Assembly (NCBI GenBank): GCA_913060815.1
Contig: CAJXSZ010000001.1
Coordinates: 248,001-312,000 of the forward strand
From: an uncultured Sulfitobacter sp.
Lineage (GTDB): Bacteria; Pseudomonadota; Alphaproteobacteria; Rhodobacterales; Rhodobacteraceae
Direction of reading: 5' to 3'
Length of the DNA stretch: 64,000 bases
Shown piece by piece: positions 1 to 9,376 of this stretch. Made by a program: the position numbers and the translations under genes. The notes beneath the pieces are model-generated. The model ran no database searches and was not told where the DNA came from. It worked only from the letters and a program-made list of their open reading frames with translations. Positions within the stretch are counted from its first letter, which is position 1; every line of letters begins with the position of its first letter.

Positions 1-271
1 CGGTCACGATGTATGTGGTGAGGTCGGTCTTGCCGACTTCCCATGCCACCAGATGCGCGGGGATGACGCCGAATGTGACGCCGCCCGCGTCTTGGGCCGC
101 CCGCGCGACGGTGCCCATCAACCCCACATCACCCGCGCCATAGACCAGCCGCCATTCACGCGCAGCGATACCCTCGCCAAGACGTTCCGCATCAGTTGTA
201 AATGCAGGATCGTCGCCCGCGCGAGAGCCGCAAAAGACGCAGACAGATTTGGAAGTGGGGGAAACGGTCAT
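1..271 (-). CDS. LOG-family (TIGR00730) protein, 3' end beyond window
   Basis: The reverse strand from ATG at 271 gives a 90-residue N-terminus containing VCVFCGSRAG and YGAGDVGLMGTVA, the nucleotide-binding start of the LOG / TIGR00730 Rossmann-fold family (cytokinin riboside 5'-monophosphate phosphoribohydrolase-like, cytosolic). A GGAG ribosome-binding site lies just upstream of the start. The C-terminal half, with the family's catalytic PGGxGTxxE motif, is outside the window, so activity cannot be judged. It is divergent from the LysM gene; the 124 bases between them should hold both promoters. Confidence 0.8.
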   Translation of the reverse strand, partial: MTVSPTSKSVCVFCGSRAGDDPAFTTDAERLGEGIAAREWRLVYGAGDVGLMGTVARAAQDAGGVTFGVIPAHLVAWEVGKTDLTTYIVT

Positions 272-395
272 ATGGGGCTCCTGCATCACTTCTCGGTTTT
301 GTGACAGCTTTTGAATTGCGCTTTTGACCTGTGATAGCGATTTTCGTAAACAGGCTCAACGCTCGCCATACGGGCCGCAGCAGGGATAGCAGCAT

Positions 396-1499
396 ATGAG
401 CAAGAATTCAGCAGGGCTTGGTGGCAATACAGGAGCGTTTCTTGCGGGTGGCGCTATGGCTGTGGCGCTCGGCTTTGGTGCCTACATCGGGTTCGGAGGC
501 GTTGCCGATAGGGCGGTGCAACCTGTCTCGCCGCAGGTTCCGGACACTGCTGCAAAGGCGCAAGATACTGTTGCCACGGACGAGAAAGCCGCACCAGTCA
601 CCGAGGTCAACGACCCGACTGTTCCTACCTTTGACGAGGTTCGGCGGGAGACGGACGGCACGACCATTATTGCGGGCCGTGCCGAACCGCTGAGTGATGT
701 TGCGATCCTTGTAGATGGCGCAGAGGTTGCAACGGTCACTGCCGACAGCTCTGGCGGGTTTGCGGCGATCACGACCTTGCCCGATAACGAGGCGGCGCAA
801 GTGGTGAGCCTGTCGTCAGAAAAGAACGATGATGTTGTGACCTCGCAGGACGAGATTATTCTTGCTCCCTCACCCCTCGCAGCCCTCGAGCAGCCTGAAG
901 TAGCGGCAGTAGATGCAGAAACAGCGCCCGTTGTCCCGCCCGCCACTGAGGAAGCGGAGCAGACGCCGCGCATTGCTGTCCTCAAATCAGACGAAGAAGG
1001 CGTGCAGCTTTTAAGCCCCGACACCACACAGGTGATGACCGCAGTGGCCCTCGATACCATCGGATATTCCGAGCAGGGAGAGGTGCAGCTCACTGGACGG
1101 GCGCAGGCCGACACGGCGCAAGTCAGAGTATATCTCGACAACCGCTCTGTCATCAGCTTGCCTGTAGATGCTGACGGGCGGTGGCGGGGTGACCTGCCCG
1201 AGGTCGACGAGGGCGTTTATACCCTGCGGGTAGATGAGGTCACACAAGCAGGCACCGTGAGCAGCCGTGTCGAGACCCCGTTCAAACGCGAATCCGCAGC
1301 AGTTCTGGCGCAGGCATCGGCAAACCTCGAAGGGCCGGTCACATCCGTAACTGTGCAAGCGGGTGCCACGCTGTGGGCCATCGCGCGCGAGCGCTACGGA
1401 GACGGCACATTGTTCTTGCGGGTGTTTGAGGCCAACGCGGACAATATTCGGGATCCAGATCTGATCTATCCTGGTCAGGTGTTTGATTTGCCGAACTAA
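396..1499 (+). CDS. LysM-domain membrane-anchored protein
   Basis: 367 aa. A short cytoplasmic start is followed by one hydrophobic segment (about residues 12-33), then a long acidic, Ala/Val/Pro-rich region, beta-rich Ig-like repeats (VQLTGRAQADTAQVRVYLDN and a related earlier copy) and a C-terminal LysM domain of about 50 residues (ATLWAIARERYGDG ... DLIYPGQVF). The family binds peptidoglycan, so this is probably an inner-membrane-anchored periplasmic protein touching the wall. AGGGA precedes ATG 396. Its specific role is unknown. Confidence 0.8.
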   Translation: MSKNSAGLGGNTGAFLAGGAMAVALGFGAYIGFGGVADRAVQPVSPQVPDTAAKAQDTVATDEKAAPVTEVNDPTVPTFDEVRRETDGTTIIAGRAEPLSDVAILVDGAEVATVTADSSGGFAAITTLPDNEAAQVVSLSSEKNDDVVTSQDEIILAPSPLAALEQPEVAAVDAETAPVVPPATEEAEQTPRIAVLKSDEEGVQLLSPDTTQVMTAVALDTIGYSEQGEVQLTGRAQADTAQVRVYLDNRSVISLPVDADGRWRGDLPEVDEGVYTLRVDEVTQAGTVSSRVETPFKRESAAVLAQASANLEGPVTSVTVQAGATLWAIARERYGDGTLFLRVFEANADNIRDPDLIYPGQVFDLPN

Positions 1500-1555
1500 G
1501 GTGGTCCTTGCGGGATGGACGCTCTATGTAGTGGAAGGACTGCATAGGATGCCCC

Positions 1556-3421
1556 ATGACCGCTGATAGATCTGCCACTACCCCCTCCAAAACAAGCCAG
1601 AAGCCCCCGATGAGCGAACAGGTCGCGACCGAGGAAGATGCTGCGGTTGAGCAGGAGCGCCAGTCTGCCGCTTTGGTCTTGCGCAAAGTGGCGCCATACC
1701 TGTGGCCGGCCGATATGCCATGGGTGCGCAAGCGGGTTGTCTGGGCGCTGGTCGTGTTGGTCCTGTCCAAGGTTTTGACGGTCACGACGCCGCAATTCTA
1801 CCGTGGTGCAGTGGACGCTTTGGCCGAAGAGGGCGTGCCGATGCTCGCGCTGGGAGCTGTGGGTCTGACCATCGCTTATGGTATCGTGCGCCTTATGGGC
1901 GTGGGCTTCCAGCAGCTGCGCGATGCAATCTTTGCCCGTGTGGGCCAACGCGCCCTGCGCACCTTGGCGCTTGAGACGTTCAGCCATATCCACAAACTCT
2001 CCATGCGCTATCACATCACCCGCAAGACGGGTGGCCTGAGCCGCATTATCGAACGGGGCGTAAAGGGCGTGGACTTTCTGCTACGATTCCTGCTGTTCAG
2101 CATCGGGCCGCTCATTCTCGAGCTATTGCTGATCGGGATCATCCTCACGTTTCAGTTTGATGTCTCTTACATGCTCGTCGTCGCTGTCACCATTGCGTTC
2201 TATGTCTGGTTCACTTTCGCGGTCACCGAATGGCGGGTCAAACTTCGCCGCCAGATGAATGATCAGGACACGGACGCCAATCAAAAGGCTATCGACAGCC
2301 TGCTCAATTACGAGACAGTCAAATACTTTGGCGCCGAAGAGCGTGAGGCCCACCGCTATGACAGTGCGATGGAGAAATACGAGGAAGCGGCGATCAAGAC
2401 CAACTATTCGCTCGCCTTTCTGAACTTTGGCCAGTCGGTCATCATCACGATCGGCTTGGTCGTTGTGATGGTCATGGCCGCGATCGAGGTGCAGGCGGGC
2501 ACGCTCACCGTGGGCGAATTCGTCCTGATCAACGCGTATATGATCCAGATCACCGTCCCGCTGAATTTCCTCGGCACAGTCTACCGCGAAATCCGTCAGG
2601 CGCTGGTCGATATGGGGGAGATGTTCAATCTGCTTGAGCAGCCTTCAGAGGTGACGGACAAACAAGGCGCGCCAGACCTCAAGGTGACGGGCGGACAGAT
2701 CAGGCTCGAGAACGTCGACTTCAGCTATAATCCCGACCGAAAAATCCTGAACGGCGTGAGCCTGACCGCGGAGCCCGGAGAGACGGTGGCGATTGTAGGC
2801 TCCACAGGGTCGGGGAAATCGACCATCGGGCGGCTTTTGTTCCGTTTCTATGACGTGCAGGGGGGCAGCCTGAGCATTGACGGGCAGGACGTGCGCGATG
2901 TCACACAGAACTCGCTGCACCGTCAGATCGGTGTGGTGCCGCAGGATACGGTGCTCTTCAATGACACCATCGGCTATAACATCGCCTATGGCCGTGACGG
3001 TGCGACGCAAGAGCAGGTGGAAGCGGCGGCGAAAGCGGCCCAGATCCACGACTTCATCATGGCGCTGCCTGACGGCTATGAGACGTCCGTGGGCGAGCGT
3101 GGCCTCAAGCTGTCGGGTGGTGAGAAGCAGCGTGTGGGCATTGCGCGTACCCTGCTCAAAGACCCGCCGATCCTGCTGCTGGATGAGGCGACAAGCGCAC
3201 TCGACAGTGAGACAGAACATGAAATTCAGGATGCGCTGCGCCAAGCGGGCCAAGGGCGTACCGTTCTGACCATCGCACACCGTCTCAGCACCATCGCAGA
3301 GGCAGACCGCATTGTCGTACTGGAAAAAGGGGTGGTTGTGGAGCAGGGGAACCATGAGGCGCTATTGGCCCAAGAGGGTCGCTACGCCCAGCTATGGCAT
3401 CGCCAGCAGAACGAAGACTGA
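1556..3421 (+). CDS. Atm1-type ABC exporter (fused permease-ATPase)
   Basis: 621 aa. N-terminal six-helix ABC exporter domain (about residues 60-345) is followed by an ATPase domain with Walker A GSTGSGKST, signature LSGGEKQRVGIAR and Walker B ILLLDEATSALD. Length and the membrane region resemble Atm1/HMT1 half-transporters, which act as homodimers in the inner membrane and export glutathione-linked metal or sulfur species. AGGA sits 5-6 bases before the ATG. A strong hairpin with a T-rich tail follows at 3431, so the gene probably ends its transcript. The substrate is inferred from the family only. Confidence 0.85.
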   Translation: MTADRSATTPSKTSQKPPMSEQVATEEDAAVEQERQSAALVLRKVAPYLWPADMPWVRKRVVWALVVLVLSKVLTVTTPQFYRGAVDALAEEGVPMLALGAVGLTIAYGIVRLMGVGFQQLRDAIFARVGQRALRTLALETFSHIHKLSMRYHITRKTGGLSRIIERGVKGVDFLLRFLLFSIGPLILELLLIGIILTFQFDVSYMLVVAVTIAFYVWFTFAVTEWRVKLRRQMNDQDTDANQKAIDSLLNYETVKYFGAEEREAHRYDSAMEKYEEAAIKTNYSLAFLNFGQSVIITIGLVVVMVMAAIEVQAGTLTVGEFVLINAYMIQITVPLNFLGTVYREIRQALVDMGEMFNLLEQPSEVTDKQGAPDLKVTGGQIRLENVDFSYNPDRKILNGVSLTAEPGETVAIVGSTGSGKSTIGRLLFRFYDVQGGSLSIDGQDVRDVTQNSLHRQIGVVPQDTVLFNDTIGYNIAYGRDGATQEQVEAAAKAAQIHDFIMALPDGYETSVGERGLKLSGGEKQRVGIARTLLKDPPILLLDEATSALDSETEHEIQDALRQAGQGRTVLTIAHRLSTIAEADRIVVLEKGVVVEQGNHEALLAQEGRYAQLWHRQQNED

Positions 3422-3430
3422 TCCCACGGG

Positions 3431-3467
3431 CAGACCCGCCCCATGCGGCGGGTCTGATTTGTTTTAT
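3431..3467 (+). terminator. Rho-independent terminator of the Atm1-type gene
   Basis: Perfect 10-bp stem CAGACCCGCC / GGCGGGTCTG with a 6-base loop, then ATTTGTTTTATT. It starts 9 bases after the stop codon. Confidence 0.85.
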
Positions 3468-3518
3468 TCAGGCGCTCTGGCCGCGCAGACAATCCTTCGG
3501 AAGGGAGCCTTAGCGGAA

Positions 3519-3983
3519 CTACTCTGCCGCGACCGCCTTGCCTGTAAGCTTGTCCAGCGCACCTGTCATCATCTTGAGATAAGGCGCATCCGCTGGGAGG
3601 TTGTGCGTGGTGCCAAGGCTTGCCGGGGTATGATAGGTCAGGTGCACCACACCTTTGTCATCGGCGTAGGCCAGCACGCGCAAGGGCAGGTCAAGGCCTG
3701 CTGTCTGGGCATCGAGCATCGCGGGCGTGCCGAGCTTTGGATTGCCGAAGATGAGCAGCTGCGTCGGGCGCAACTCCATTTCGACTTTTTCAGCACCTGC
3801 TGCGTGGTCCACCCGTGCAAACACGGTTGCACCTGCAGCCGTCACAGCGGCCTCGAGGCGGTCCATCGTATCGCTCACCGAATGAGGGCTGGTTTTTGTG
3901 ATCATCTCGGCAAAGGCCGGCGCGCCTGTGAGCGCAAGGCCAAGCGCGAGAGCAGTTGATAGCTTTTTCAGGGGACGGGGCAT
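3519..3983 (-). CDS. DUF302-domain secreted protein
   Basis: 154 aa from ATG 3983, which has AAAGGAA just upstream; longer upstream frames lack a better site. Residues 1-23 form a signal peptide ending APAFA, so the product is periplasmic. The rest matches the DUF302 fold: HSVSDTMDRLEAAVTAAG near the start, then VEMELRPTQLLIFGNPKLGT and LPLRVLAYADDKGVVHLTYH. Function of the family is not established. It is separated from the RND operon upstream by a terminator at 4021, so it is probably transcribed on its own. Confidence 0.85.
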   Translation of the reverse strand: MPRPLKKLSTALALGLALTGAPAFAEMITKTSPHSVSDTMDRLEAAVTAAGATVFARVDHAAGAEKVEMELRPTQLLIFGNPKLGTPAMLDAQTAGLDLPLRVLAYADDKGVVHLTYHTPASLGTTHNLPADAPYLKMMTGALDKLTGKAVAAE

Positions 3984-4020
3984 GGTCGGTTCCTTTTGGT
4001 TGAATACAACCGCAAGCATA

Positions 4021-4049
4021 AAGGCCCCCGCACATGATGCGAGGGCCTT
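4021..4049 (-). terminator. Terminator of the RND efflux operon
   Basis: On the minus strand AAGGCCCTCGC and GCGGGGGCCTT pair with one mismatch around a short loop, followed by TTTATG. It lies between the RND stop (4075) and the DUF302 start. Confidence 0.7.
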
Positions 4050-4074
4050 AAGATCACTTAGCGGTGATGCAGCG

Positions 4075-7000
4075 TTATTCTGCTGGTGCGGTAGCTGTTG
4101 GACGCACGGTATCGAGGGCCGCGTCATCCCACAAAAGCTCGTCCGTGCCAGAGCGCTTGGCATCACGCTGGAGCGCCCAGTCCCGTGCCGCTTTGCTGGC
4201 GCGGCCCATCGACATGCGGGCGAGAAGTTGCGCAATCCACCCTGCGTATGTGGAGGCCCAGACGCGGACGGCCAGCAGCGAAGGTGTCAGCACCAGCGTT
4301 AGAACGGTTGCCACGCCCAAGCCAAAAACGACCGCCGTGGCCAACTGCTTCCACCATAGCGCTGTGGGGCTGTCGATCGTGTATCCGCCCTCGGCAAAGT
4401 TCAGCGAGAGGCCGAACATCATCGGTGCAAGGCCCGCCATCGTAGTGATCGTGGTCAGCAGCACAGGACGAATGCGCGCCTGTGCTGTGCGAATGATCGC
4501 CTCGATCCGCGGCATGTATTGGCTGAATTCCTGATAGGTGTCGATCAGAATGATGTTGTTGTTCACCACAATACCGGCAAGGGCCACGATCCCCGTTCCC
4601 GTCATAATGATCGAGAATGTCTGATCCATAACCAGCATCCCGATCAATACGCCTGCGGTTGACAGCACCACCGCCACCAGCACCAGAACGGCGTTGTAGA
4701 AAGAGTTGAACTGCGCCAGCAGAATGATGAACATCAGTCCCAAAGCTGCCGTGAAAGCCGAGCTGAGGAAGGCCTGGCTCTCTGCCTGATCCTCTTGATC
4801 GCCCGTCCATTCATAAGTGATGCCATCGGGCAGATCTGCGCTCTCTACCCATTTGGTGATCTCCGCGATCCGTTCATTGCCGTTGATAGGGATCAGACGG
4901 ATTTCCTGATCGTCATACGCCTGTTGCAGATCATCCATGGCCAGCGCCGTACGGTCAGTGATTTTGAAACGGTCTCCGTCGATGTTGGTCAGGTCTGCAT
5001 CCGCCCCCGCAGGGCGAAGGGTTGCAACCGTCTGATCCGTGTCCGCATCAGGGCTTTCACTATTCACGACAAGCACTGCTTTCATCAGCCCCACGGCGAC
5101 GTCGGCTTTGACATCCATATAACGCTGTTGGTTGATGCGATTGATTTCTGCCAGTTTGGGCACGGGTGTGCGCGTGACAAAATTGGACAGCGGGATAAGC
5201 CCGTCGCTGGTGCGTACCTTGAGCGTGTCGAGCGTTGACAGCAAGCGGTCCTCTTCGGGCAGGCGCACTCGAATTTCGATCTCTTCATCCGAGGTATCCA
5301 CCCGCATTGTATCAAGGAGCAGACCGCGCGTCACAAGCTGTACCATTGCGCCCACGCTGAGCACATCGGCACCGTATTGGCCTGCTTTCTCGACATCCAC
5401 ATCCAACTGCCAGTCGATGCCGGGCAGGGGGCGTGTATCTTCGATCAGGGTGAGGCCCGGAACGGTGTTGAAGTGATCGCGTGTCATTGCGGTGGCAGCG
5501 ATTAGATCGGGGAAGCTGTCCCCCTTAAAGCGCAGGTGAACGGGTTTGCCCGAGGCAGGGCCGCGATCAAGGGCCAGCACTTCAATCTGGATGCCTGGAA
5601 TGTCAGAGAGCTGTTCGGTCAATTCTGATATGATGATATCGCCGTCCAGATCGGGGCGCATCATGCGGTCTTCCCATGCGATGGTCTCGAACTGCACCTG
5701 ACCTATAAGATCTTTGGGCGCTTGGCTGCCGCCTGTGTTGCTATCGAGCCCGCCTTCACCCGCAAAAGCAAAGGCCGTTGCAATGCCTGGATGCTCCAAT
5801 ACAACGGCTTCGGCCTGACGCAGCAGATCGTCCTTTTCCCCGAGCGACAGGTTGCCGCGTGCGAGCACGTAAACGATGGCCTGCTCAGGCTCGGATTCGA
5901 CAAAGAATTCCACACCTTTGGAGTTGTTGGTAAAGAAGATCAGCGTCGTGCCAACAAAGACAAATACAGCGCCTGCCATCACAAGCGGCATAACGGGATT
6001 GCCTGCAATCGCCTCAATCACGCGGCCAAAGGGAGAACGTTGGTAACCAGCGTGAATGCGGTCAGGCTCTTTTCGGAACAGGCGCGAGGCCAGCCAGCGA
6101 CCGATCTGGCCCAGACGTGTCAGCACTGCAAAAAGCGCCAACAAAAACATCATGAAGCCCCCGAGTGCCACAAGCAGCACGGCCACGCCAATCAGGATAA
6201 GACCGAACACTTTGATGAAGGTCGGGATAACCGAGGTGAGCAGATCAAGCCCGTCCATCACGGCAAACTGCGCGCCGATCCACCCAAACAGCGTCCCCGA
6301 CGCGAGCAATGAAAGGGCAGGCAGGATCATCAGGAAGGCCGCAGGAAACAGCGCAAGATGCAGATACCACGGCAGCGCCGCAATACGCTCCATGTTATGG
6401 GCCATCCACTGCTCCAGCCGTCCTGTCACACCGCCCATCACAGGCAAATAGACCAGCGCCACCACCAGTGAGGCCGACAGCACGAAGATCAGCGTAACAG
6501 GCAGCATGCCCATGAATTCACCTGGCACACCCGGCCAGAAAAGCATTGGCAGGAAGGCGCAAAGGGTCGTCGCCGTAGAAGAGATAACAGGCCAGAACAT
6601 CCGCTTGGCCGCCTCCACATAGGCTTGCATCGGGCCTTTGCCCTCTTGCTGTTTCTGGTCGGCGTATTCGACCACTACGATTGCACTGTCGACCAGCATG
6701 CCCACCGCGAGGATCAGCCCGAACATCACGATGTTCGAAATCGAGATGCCCATAAGTGCGAGAAACGCAAAACACAAAAGGAACGAGGTCGGGATCGCAA
6801 AACCCACCAACAGGGCCGCACGGATGCCCAAGGCCGCCAGCACCACAATCATTACCAGTGCAATTGCGGTAAAGACGGAACCCAAGAGCTGTTGCACCAT
6901 GCTGTCCACGACGCGGCTTTGGTCATTTGACGTGCCGACTTCGACAGCGGCTTTGAGTTCGTCCGGCCATTGCTTGCTGCTCTCGGCCACAAGCTCTTTC

Positions 7001-7893
7001 ACTGCCGTAGCTGTGTCGATAAGATTGAAACCCTTGCGCTTGACCACCTGCAAGGCCATCGAATCCTCGCCGTCAAAGCGGGAAGTGCCCAAGCGGTCCT
7101 CGAAGGTGAGGTTGATCTCGGCCAGATCGCCCAGCGTCACAACACGGTCGCCATTGGTTTTGACGGGCAGGGCATAGACATCGCGCGGCTCGTCAAAGCT
7201 GGAGGGGATTTTGACGGCAAACGTGCCTGTGCTGCCCTCGACTTCGCCGGCGGCGATCAGTTGGTTGTTGTTTTGCACCACGGAGATCAGCTCACCCGCG
7301 GTGACGTCATAGGCCTCGAGCTTGAGCGGGTCGATGAGCACTTCGAGCATCTCGTCACGGTTGCCCGCGATGCCCGCCTCCAGCACTGCATCAAGCCCCT
7401 CGATATCATCCTGCAACAGCTTGGCATAACGTGCCATCGTGCGCTCGGGCACAGGGCCAGTCAGGTTCACGATGATGATGGGGAATTCGGAAAAGTTGAT
7501 CTCGTTGATCGAGTAAGTCTCGGCGCCTTCTGGGAATTGCGACTCCGCGGTGCCCATAGCGTCGCGCACATCGGCGATGATGGAGGTCTTGTCCCAGCCG
7601 AATTCGAATTCCAGCGCGAGGCCAGCGTAATTCTCCGCCGCCGTTCCGGTCATCTTCTTGAGCCCGTCAAGATCGCTGAGCTCTGTCTCCATCGGCTTGA
7701 GCAGCAGTGTCTCGCTGTCCGCCGCCGAAATGCCGGGGAAGGGGACGGAAACAAAGAGCGCAGGGATTTCGATATCGGGCTCGCCCTCTTTGGGCAGCGT
7801 GGTATAGGCGTAACCGCCAACAACAAGGCTCAGCAAAATGAAGGCGAGCACCATGCGTGCGCGGGATGCGGCCCAATCAACAATACCTGTCAT
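4075..7893 (-). CDS. RND-family efflux permease (AcrB/HAE-like)
   Basis: 1272 aa, inner-membrane proton-driven pump subunit. N-terminal TM helix, porter domain with the FPGISAADSETL region, TM block with GMLVDSAIVVVEY (Asp402, where AcrB has a pair of Asp), then a second half of the same pattern with QFNSFYNAVLVL and GIVVNNNIILIDTYQ. It is about 220 residues longer than AcrB; much of the excess is a hydrophobic stretch near residues 510-600 between the two halves. The start overlaps the adaptor stop as ATGA, so the two are translationally coupled. No outer-membrane channel gene is adjacent. Substrate unknown. Confidence 0.9.
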   Translation of the reverse strand: MTGIVDWAASRARMVLAFILLSLVVGGYAYTTLPKEGEPDIEIPALFVSVPFPGISAADSETLLLKPMETELSDLDGLKKMTGTAAENYAGLALEFEFGWDKTSIIADVRDAMGTAESQFPEGAETYSINEINFSEFPIIIVNLTGPVPERTMARYAKLLQDDIEGLDAVLEAGIAGNRDEMLEVLIDPLKLEAYDVTAGELISVVQNNNQLIAAGEVEGSTGTFAVKIPSSFDEPRDVYALPVKTNGDRVVTLGDLAEINLTFEDRLGTSRFDGEDSMALQVVKRKGFNLIDTATAVKELVAESSKQWPDELKAAVEVGTSNDQSRVVDSMVQQLLGSVFTAIALVMIVVLAALGIRAALLVGFAIPTSFLLCFAFLALMGISISNIVMFGLILAVGMLVDSAIVVVEYADQKQQEGKGPMQAYVEAAKRMFWPVISSTATTLCAFLPMLFWPGVPGEFMGMLPVTLIFVLSASLVVALVYLPVMGGVTGRLEQWMAHNMERIAALPWYLHLALFPAAFLMILPALSLLASGTLFGWIGAQFAVMDGLDLLTSVIPTFIKVFGLILIGVAVLLVALGGFMMFLLALFAVLTRLGQIGRWLASRLFRKEPDRIHAGYQRSPFGRVIEAIAGNPVMPLVMAGAVFVFVGTTLIFFTNNSKGVEFFVESEPEQAIVYVLARGNLSLGEKDDLLRQAEAVVLEHPGIATAFAFAGEGGLDSNTGGSQAPKDLIGQVQFETIAWEDRMMRPDLDGDIIISELTEQLSDIPGIQIEVLALDRGPASGKPVHLRFKGDSFPDLIAATAMTRDHFNTVPGLTLIEDTRPLPGIDWQLDVDVEKAGQYGADVLSVGAMVQLVTRGLLLDTMRVDTSDEEIEIRVRLPEEDRLLSTLDTLKVRTSDGLIPLSNFVTRTPVPKLAEINRINQQRYMDVKADVAVGLMKAVLVVNSESPDADTDQTVATLRPAGADADLTNIDGDRFKITDRTALAMDDLQQAYDDQEIRLIPINGNERIAEITKWVESADLPDGITYEWTGDQEDQAESQAFLSSAFTAALGLMFIILLAQFNSFYNAVLVLVAVVLSTAGVLIGMLVMDQTFSIIMTGTGIVALAGIVVNNNIILIDTYQEFSQYMPRIEAIIRTAQARIRPVLLTTITTMAGLAPMMFGLSLNFAEGGYTIDSPTALWWKQLATAVVFGLGVATVLTLVLTPSLLAVRVWASTYAGWIAQLLARMSMGRASKAARDWALQRDAKRSGTDELLWDDAALDTVRPTATAPAE

Positions 7894-9125
7894 TGTGTAA
7901 TCTCCCGCAGCGTCGGCGCAACCTCGACGCCGTCGACCACATACTCTTGTCCCACAACAATGACGCTGGCTTCTTCAGGCAAACCTGTCACCCACACCCC
8001 TTTGGCGGTATCTCGAACAACGCTGACGGCGTAGAATTTTACAATGTTTGTCCCGTCAACCGTGCGCAGGCCCAACGCCCCTTCGTCATTCAGCGTTAGC
8101 GCGCTTTGCGGCACGAGATGCGCATCGGCGCCTTCTGACGCGATCAGGATCTCTGCCGTTTGACCGTCGCGGATGCGCAGATCGTCGTTGGGCACTTCGA
8201 TTTCGGTCAGAAATGTACGCGTTTGCTGATCGGCGGAGCGCGACAAGAACGTGACGCGGCCCTGTACTTCATCACCACCTGCGGCCAGACGGGCGCCTGC
8301 GACCGCACCGACCTCGATGCGGTTTACTTGTGTCTCGGGCACGTAGCCCACCAATTTGATCGGGTTGAGTTGAACGATGGTGCCGCAGAGCGCACCGGGC
8401 TGCAAAAGCGCACCCAGCTCTGCCGTGTCACTTTCCAACAGGCCGCCAAAGGGCGCTTTGATCACCAGACGGTCCAGCTCTGCCTGAGCGCCTGCCACGG
8501 CTGCTTGCGCGGCCTCGATGCCCGAACGGGCAGCGCGCAACCCCGACTGCGCCGAGCTGACCGATGCTTCTGCCGTGGCGACTGCAGCATCTGAACTGGC
8601 GACGCGCGTTGTGGAGGCAAATCCGTCCGCATTGAGGCGGGAGGAAGCGTTCTGGTTGATCTTGGCCTCTTCGAGACGCGCTTGGGCTTCCTGCACACGG
8701 GCCTCCGCTTCGGGGACGCGCGATTCTGCCTCGGCCAACTGCGCGGTCGCCTGAGCGAGTGCTGCACCGCGTGTGCCCTCATCGAGGCGGCACATGATCT
8801 GTCCTGCCTCGATGCGCGCCCCTTTGCGCAGTGGCTCTGAAACAACAATGGCGGAGGTCTCTGCACGAACTTCGACCTGTCGTGCCGCAGCGGTCTGGCC
8901 GCGCAAAACCACCGCGCTGTCGATGCTTTGAGCTTTCAGCCGCTCCACCACGACCTGAACCCGTGTATCCGCAACCGGGGCGGCGGCTTCTTCCGTCTCG
9001 GGCTGGGTGTCGACTTCTTCGGTTTCGCCACCGCCGAAGAACGCCATCAGCGTTGGCCGCTCAAGGATGATCATGTAAAGAATAGCGGCCATTGCTACAG
9101 CAGCAAGGAGTGGAAGAATACGCAT
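7890..9125 (-). CDS. RND efflux periplasmic adaptor (membrane fusion protein)
   Basis: 411 aa from ATG 9125, chosen because GAGG sits 6 bases upstream; an in-frame ATG at 9137 is possible. An uncleaved N-terminal helix (MRILPLLAAVAMAAILYMIIL) is followed by the lipoyl-like half (VEVRAETSAIVVSEPLRKG), a long Ala/Glu/Gln alpha-hairpin (about residues 120-220), the second lipoyl half (VIKAPFGGLLESDTAELG) and beta-barrel/membrane-proximal domains. It links the pump to an outer-membrane channel. First gene of the two-gene operon. Confidence 0.88.
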   Translation of the reverse strand: MRILPLLAAVAMAAILYMIILERPTLMAFFGGGETEEVDTQPETEEAAAPVADTRVQVVVERLKAQSIDSAVVLRGQTAAARQVEVRAETSAIVVSEPLRKGARIEAGQIMCRLDEGTRGAALAQATAQLAEAESRVPEAEARVQEAQARLEEAKINQNASSRLNADGFASTTRVASSDAAVATAEASVSSAQSGLRAARSGIEAAQAAVAGAQAELDRLVIKAPFGGLLESDTAELGALLQPGALCGTIVQLNPIKLVGYVPETQVNRIEVGAVAGARLAAGGDEVQGRVTFLSRSADQQTRTFLTEIEVPNDDLRIRDGQTAEILIASEGADAHLVPQSALTLNDEGALGLRTVDGTNIVKFYAVSVVRDTAKGVWVTGLPEEASVIVVGQEYVVDGVEVAPTLREITQ

Positions 9126-9376
9126 CGATTGCCTCATCTCGTCAGTAACAGGGCCCCGCATACACCATGCACAAAGGGCCGCTGTGATATCTTTCGCATT
9201 ATGTAGTGCATTCGAACTAAACTGCACAGTTCAGAAAGACCTTTTTTGCGGAAATTTCGAGCGTCTATGAGGCGGTGCTTCATTTGCATGCGCTTCGGCC
9301 GCCTTGCTTGGGTCTTGGCTTGGCCGTGTGGCTTCGTTAAGAGAGGCGCATCAGATAAGGCAGGGGCCCAAGCGCG

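Noticed and set aside
3312-3959. 215-codon plus-strand frame past the Atm1-type gene
   Set aside because: It begins inside the ABC gene in another frame, crosses its terminator and runs antisense to the DUF302 gene.
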